The notes under the pieces are model-generated. The model worked only from the letters and a program-made list of their open reading frames with translations, was not told where the DNA came from and ran no database searches. DNA of 64,000 nt from the NCBI RefSeq assembly GCF_023101765.2, contig NC_064218.1, forward strand, positions 8,494,001 to 8,558,000. Reading direction: 5' to 3'. The translations under genes were made by a program, and so were the position numbers. Shown one piece after another: positions 61,201 to 64,000 of the stretch (positions within the stretch are counted from its first letter, which is position 1; each line of letters opens with the position of its first letter). Source of the stretch: Spodoptera frugiperda (taxonomy: Eukaryota > Arthropoda > Insecta > Lepidoptera > Noctuidae).

Positions 61201-62871
61201 AAAATTTCGAAATATGTCTACCTCTTCGGGGATAAAAGGCGTGACGGTGCAAGTTTTAGTGTGATTGTGTTTTTAGTAGAGTCGCCAAGTACTACTGCCG
61301 AGAATAAGATCCCAGTTTCGGTTTTCAAATAGATCGGGCGAAATACGACCCAAGAATCTTTGTTAATTAGATTTTTTATGTAATTCTCAGCATGTAGTCT
61401 TAAATTGCACCCGGTGTGCAGTGAGATAACTACAGGTTGGCAAGTCGACAAAATGCCACGGGCCCCTGTGTCCAAAATCGGACTCCTTTTGGCCACCAAT
61501 CTGCTTTCTGCCAGAATCGTGCAGCTAAGATGTGGAACTGAACCTTGAACTGACCCGTATTTTATTTGGTATGTCTCAAATTCCAAGAAATTGAACAGTT
61601 ATTGTCTACATTAGTGGTACCATTTTACCTCTCTAGTTCCTGTAGTAGCACGACAAGTGTGGGTGTGATGTTCATCTCGAACTGTTTCCGCACGCGCCAG
61701 ATCTCGAACGGCTGCGGCAGCTTGGACAACACGTCCAGAGCCGTGATGTCGATGAAATCTTCCCGACTCATCGCACCACCGCTCTCACCTAGTCACAAAA
61801 AATACAAAAAATATAAACGGCATTTCTAATATTAATAAACAAAAAGTCAACGTCACGCGGTGTTCCCAGGCGGTCACCCATCCAAGTACTGACCGCGCCC
61901 GATGTTGCTTAACTTCGGTGATCGGACGAGAACCGGTGTTTTCAACGTGGTATGGACGTTGACGAGTGTAAAGCTGAATTTATTAGTCAGTTTTATAATC
62001 TGAATAAGCACAGCATATAATAGTTGGTTGTTTTTGTCGCTACTTCGTTTTTCCGTTCGACATGTGATCTTATTATTAGAGCAGCGAAACTGTAGTAGTA
62101 TGCAATAAAACAAATACTAAACTTACCTTTTACTACACCTAGCAGCATGTTAAAAGTAAATAGAAATTTAGATTAAGTAATTATTATACATAATATTATA
62201 AATCAACACAATATTTTAAGGTAACAAGAAAATGAGATTACAACTTCATACTTACGGTCCCATACAGGTACTAATGCCGCGTGAAAATGATAAAAAATAA
62301 GCAATGAAAACACGTTTTCTCTAACAATGTTAGTCTACATTTCTTAGAATTAAAAATGAGTATGAGTCAACAGTAAACAAGGGTACGTACTAGTTTAAAC
62401 AACACCTCTGCCCAATAAATACTACGGATAAATTTAGAATTCAACGGTAAGCATATGTCAGAGGAGACAACTGAAAGGAACGAGTGATTTCAATAATCCA
62501 AAACATGAGATGTGACTATGAGAACGAATCTCATGACTGACTCTGAAAAGAAAATCTTGGTGTGAGACCAAAAATATGTATAATAGTTATGTGTACCTAT
62601 GTGTAATATTATGTGGCTTTAGAAAATCTAGTACGTAGCTTGAGCGAGAAGCTTTAATGTCTATTACTAAATGCTTGCTAAACTAATTCCAGATTTACTT
62701 ATAACTAGACAATTTTAGTTAAAGTATAAGTTAACGTACTGGTTTGCGGTTGTAGCTCGATGAGATGTCCCCACATCTCGCGCACGGCCTGGCTGAAGTA
62801 CCCGATCTCCGCGTTAGGGTGCAACCCGAACACCTCCGGCGTGTTCACAAGGGGCAGGGTGTCTATGAACT
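52215..62871 (-). CDS. DNAH10: Axonemal dynein heavy chain, C-terminal part (DNAH10-type); 5' part beyond the window
   Basis: Six minus-strand exons: 62740-62871, 61629-61788, 60867-61086, 59321-59500, 57771-57917 and 52215-52361 (stop TAA). Phases fit throughout, giving about 331 C-terminal residues of a protein normally well over 4000 long. The segment covers the end of the AAA6 region and the C-terminal domain: FGLHPNAEIGYFSQAVREMW, FEIWRVRKQFEMNITPTLVV, RSTLTLLRKALAGEIGMDAV, EEPVVIWLSGLHIPESYL, GCYVRGLYLEGARWDLED, and RRNAMGVGLVF near the end. The IPIEAHKLKLQNT stretch and terminal GVCLIMNTD favour the DNAH10 inner-arm group over other axonemal chains. It drives ciliary or flagellar bending; in a moth the likely sites are sperm and sensory cilia. 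The last intron is 5.4 kb and repeat-filled. Confidence 0.88.
52362..57770. other. Last intron of the dynein gene, repeat-filled
   Basis: Holds Helitron/LINE-derived stretches with agctagt-type ends (52380-53235, 56580-57520), a repeat of the atccaatgacttcttccacc type (53735-53890) and a palindromic repeat at 54330-54440 that is shared with 35760-35865. It also holds a copy of the ggtaagcaatcgctgccgcc repeat (55100-55375), a MITE (55931-56228) and a gtttgtctgtttatct microsatellite (56697-56760). No exon is supported. Confidence 0.55.
55931..56228. mobile_element. MITE with imperfect terminal inverted repeats
   Basis: The left end ccaccagagatatgctatg pairs with the reverse complement of the right end, ccaccacagatgtgctgtg (about 15 of 19). 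The interior has repeated catccatagc units and no coding capacity. Confidence 0.6.
59541..60329 (+). mobile_element. PIF/Harbinger-like transposon remnant with GC-rich arms
   Basis: Perfect inverted ends of at least 35 bp (ggcctcggcctcgaattttg plus cgggcagcggggcgg), flanked by TAA on both sides (59538-59540 and 60330-60332), as expected for a 3-bp target duplication. Subterminal arms are long (GCC)n/(GGC)n and gcggcagcgg stretches that can pair with each other or form G-quadruplexes. A frame at 59770-59916 (48 codons, MSSDVQEQMISAIFERTPTW ... RRKINQLWEEIKNELNIED) resembles the start of a MADF/Myb-SANT domain, as carried by PIF/Harbinger elements. No transposase is left. It sits in a dynein intron. 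Confidence 0.75.
61128..61245 (+). mobile_element. tRNA-derived SINE, family II, internally deleted
   Basis: ctgcctcgttggtcgagtgg head and the cttcggggataaaaggcgtg end are present but most of the body is missing. Directly followed (61250-61570, minus strand) by another dispersed repeat with an open frame that is not a gene. Confidence 0.7.
61846..61963 (-). rRNA. 5S rRNA gene
   Basis: On the minus strand 118 nt match the insect 5S rRNA pattern: GTCAACGTCCATACCACGTT at the 5' end, then accggttctcgtccgatcac, cgaagttaagcaacatcggg, gtcagtacttggatgggtga (internal control region) and ccgcctgggaacaccgcgtg. The 3' end GACGTTGAC pairs exactly with the 5' GTCAACGTC. It is followed by TTTTT, a Pol III terminator. 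It is a single copy inside a dynein intron, same strand as the host. The intact stem, control region and terminator suggest a functional dispersed copy; one internal substitution (catcggg) leaves some doubt. Confidence 0.9.
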
Positions 62872-63526
62872 CTGGAACAAGGTATAAGGAATTACCAATA
62901 AAGACTGTAGACATTTTAATAATATATTTTATTCATTTGATATGTCACCGGAAAATAACAAGATCCTATTTATTTAATTTATTTATTTATTCAAAAAACA
63001 ATACAAGCTGACAGTAAAAACCAAAACACTTATATGCTAACAATTAATTCGTTTGAGTAAAAAAAAAACATGAGCAATACAAAAATTAAGAAAAAATATA
63101 TGTCAAGTATATGTCAAGTGGATGTCATACATAATTATACAAACACATAAAATGTCAAAAAATAAAAATATCTAAAGTCAAATTATACAAGTCCAAAATA
63201 TGTCAAAAAATGTATATGTTACGGCAAATCTGACCAATTGAAAATTACTAACAATTTTTCAAAATTATTAATAATAACGACACGTTTTGGTAAAAGTGAA
63301 TAATCGGTCGAAATTTATTACTTTTAGTAGTGATTATTAATAATTCACGACACATATTGGTGAAAGTAATAAAATAAATATAAACCCTGTGTTTTTTGAC
63401 CAGCAGGTATTTATTTATAATATTAAACACCGTCTTACGATTATATTAATTAGAGATTAGAGATCACACAAACAAGGTTACTTGTCTAGCCTATCAATTT
63501 ACTAGGAAGTTTATAAACTTTCGTAG

Positions 63527-63607
63527 GATTCTAAACGGGAGATAAATTGTAATATTTTACGTCCGAGGAATGTTGATCCGGAGGATGTGAAGGAGCCCAC
63601 TTCTAAG
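63527..63607 (+). other. Possible plus-strand exon inside the dynein gene
   Basis: 81 nt between an AG (ctttcgtag) and a gtaaaa donor, open in one frame for 27 codons: DSKREINCNILRPRNVDPED then VKEPTSK, phase 0 on both sides. Base use is richer in GC than the surroundings. It could be an exon of a nested gene on the opposite strand, part of a transposon, or chance. No partner exon was found in the window. Confidence 0.25.
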
Positions 63608-63785
63608 GTAAAAGTTAGACTTTTTAATTTTATTGTGATACATTGAATATCAATAATACTTTTCTCTAGAAAGATAGCCGCTACAGGTTCAAGTAAGATT
63701 TAGTCTGCTCGATAAGATGTATAAGTACCTATGTGTATAATTAAAATGTATATGTGTAATGGTGCGTTTAGAAACATATCGATAA

Positions 63786-63972
63786 CGACTTCATGGCGCG
63801 GTGGCCGGGTAACCAGCTGCCGCGCAACGTGTCGCGAGTTTGAATTCCATACGGAACAACTCTTTGTGTGATCCACAAATTTTGGATCTGGGTGTCATTT
63901 ATATGTGTATGTTTGTAAACGCACCCATGGCCCACAGGAGAAAAGCCTAGTATAAGGCAACATTTAAAAAAA
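63786..63972 (+). mobile_element. tRNA-derived SINE, family I, degenerate
   Basis: tcatggcgcggtggccgggt head, mutated B box (gagtttgaattccat), body caactctttgtgtgatccac, end ggcaacatttaaaaaaaa. Confidence 0.72.
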
Positions 63973-64000
63973 AGTGTTTAGTAAAGTAAGTGTAGTGCGG

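Noticed and set aside
61218..61586. 122-codon minus-strand frame in a dynein intron
   Set aside because: Overlaps a SINE end and an interspersed repeat; not spliced to dynein exons and no domain.

Overview
The window looks like nuclear DNA from a moth, probably a noctuid. It is AT-rich, and its real genes have small exons with GT/AG introns. It is filled with tRNA-derived SINEs, MITEs, Helitron-like fragments and LINE fragments of the kinds common in noctuid genomes. The family-level placement rests on recognising these repeats and is not proved. Most long open frames are repeat or antisense noise, so genes were found by joining short exons at splice sites with matching phase.

1-31 kb is a cluster of six small secreted-protein genes that share one architecture. 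Exon 1 carries only 4-5 codons (usually MKF-hydrophobic) and ends in phase 0. Exon 2 (43-46 nt in most members) carries the rest of the signal peptide and ends in phase 1. Exon 3 carries the whole mature protein. Genes A, B and C are near-identical copies that differ mainly in exon 3. B (5' end cut by the window edge) and A sit in the arms of a large palindrome covering about 1-3.7 kb. C lies at 9.1-10.0 kb, head-to-head with A. D (11.2-12.9 kb) and E (20.0-21.1 kb) share almost the same exon 2 and adjoining intron but encode unrelated mature proteins. F (25.5-27.7 kb) is a 253-residue Asn/Gln/Arg/Pro-rich protein. G (29.4-31.1 kb) uses the same split but is a small Pro/Asp-rich protein. A-E have a TATA box exactly 32 bp before a TCAGT initiator, and F and G follow closely.

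32.5-41.4 kb is a micro-exon gene (H) on the minus strand. It has a signal-peptide exon followed by 18 coding exons of 9-45 nt, every internal one a multiple of three and flanked by phase-1 introns. Most encode variants of a 13-residue VNFVNNNPSNPSG unit, followed by a proline-rich tail. Five of the micro-exons sit in a tandem array of about 124-bp units. A second, in-phase terminal exon with its own poly(A) signals lies 1.6 kb further on.

41.4-50.2 kb is mostly repeats, with MITE hairpins, two stacked hairpins with ACAA loops and one orphan signal-peptide first exon. 50.3-51.5 kb holds a complete UFM1-specific protease (UFSP1-type) gene. It converges on the 3' end of an axonemal dynein heavy chain gene (DNAH10-type, minus strand, 52.2 kb to beyond 62.9 kb), of which the last six exons are visible. 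The dynein introns host a TIR transposon with a TAA target duplication and a MADF-like remnant, and an apparently intact 5S rRNA gene.

The two conserved genes (UFSP1, DNAH10) are housekeeping or ciliary. The 1-41 kb part is a fast-evolving secreted-protein locus of unknown function. Silk-gland proteins, immune peptides and other secreted effectors are all compatible with what is seen; the sequence does not decide between them.
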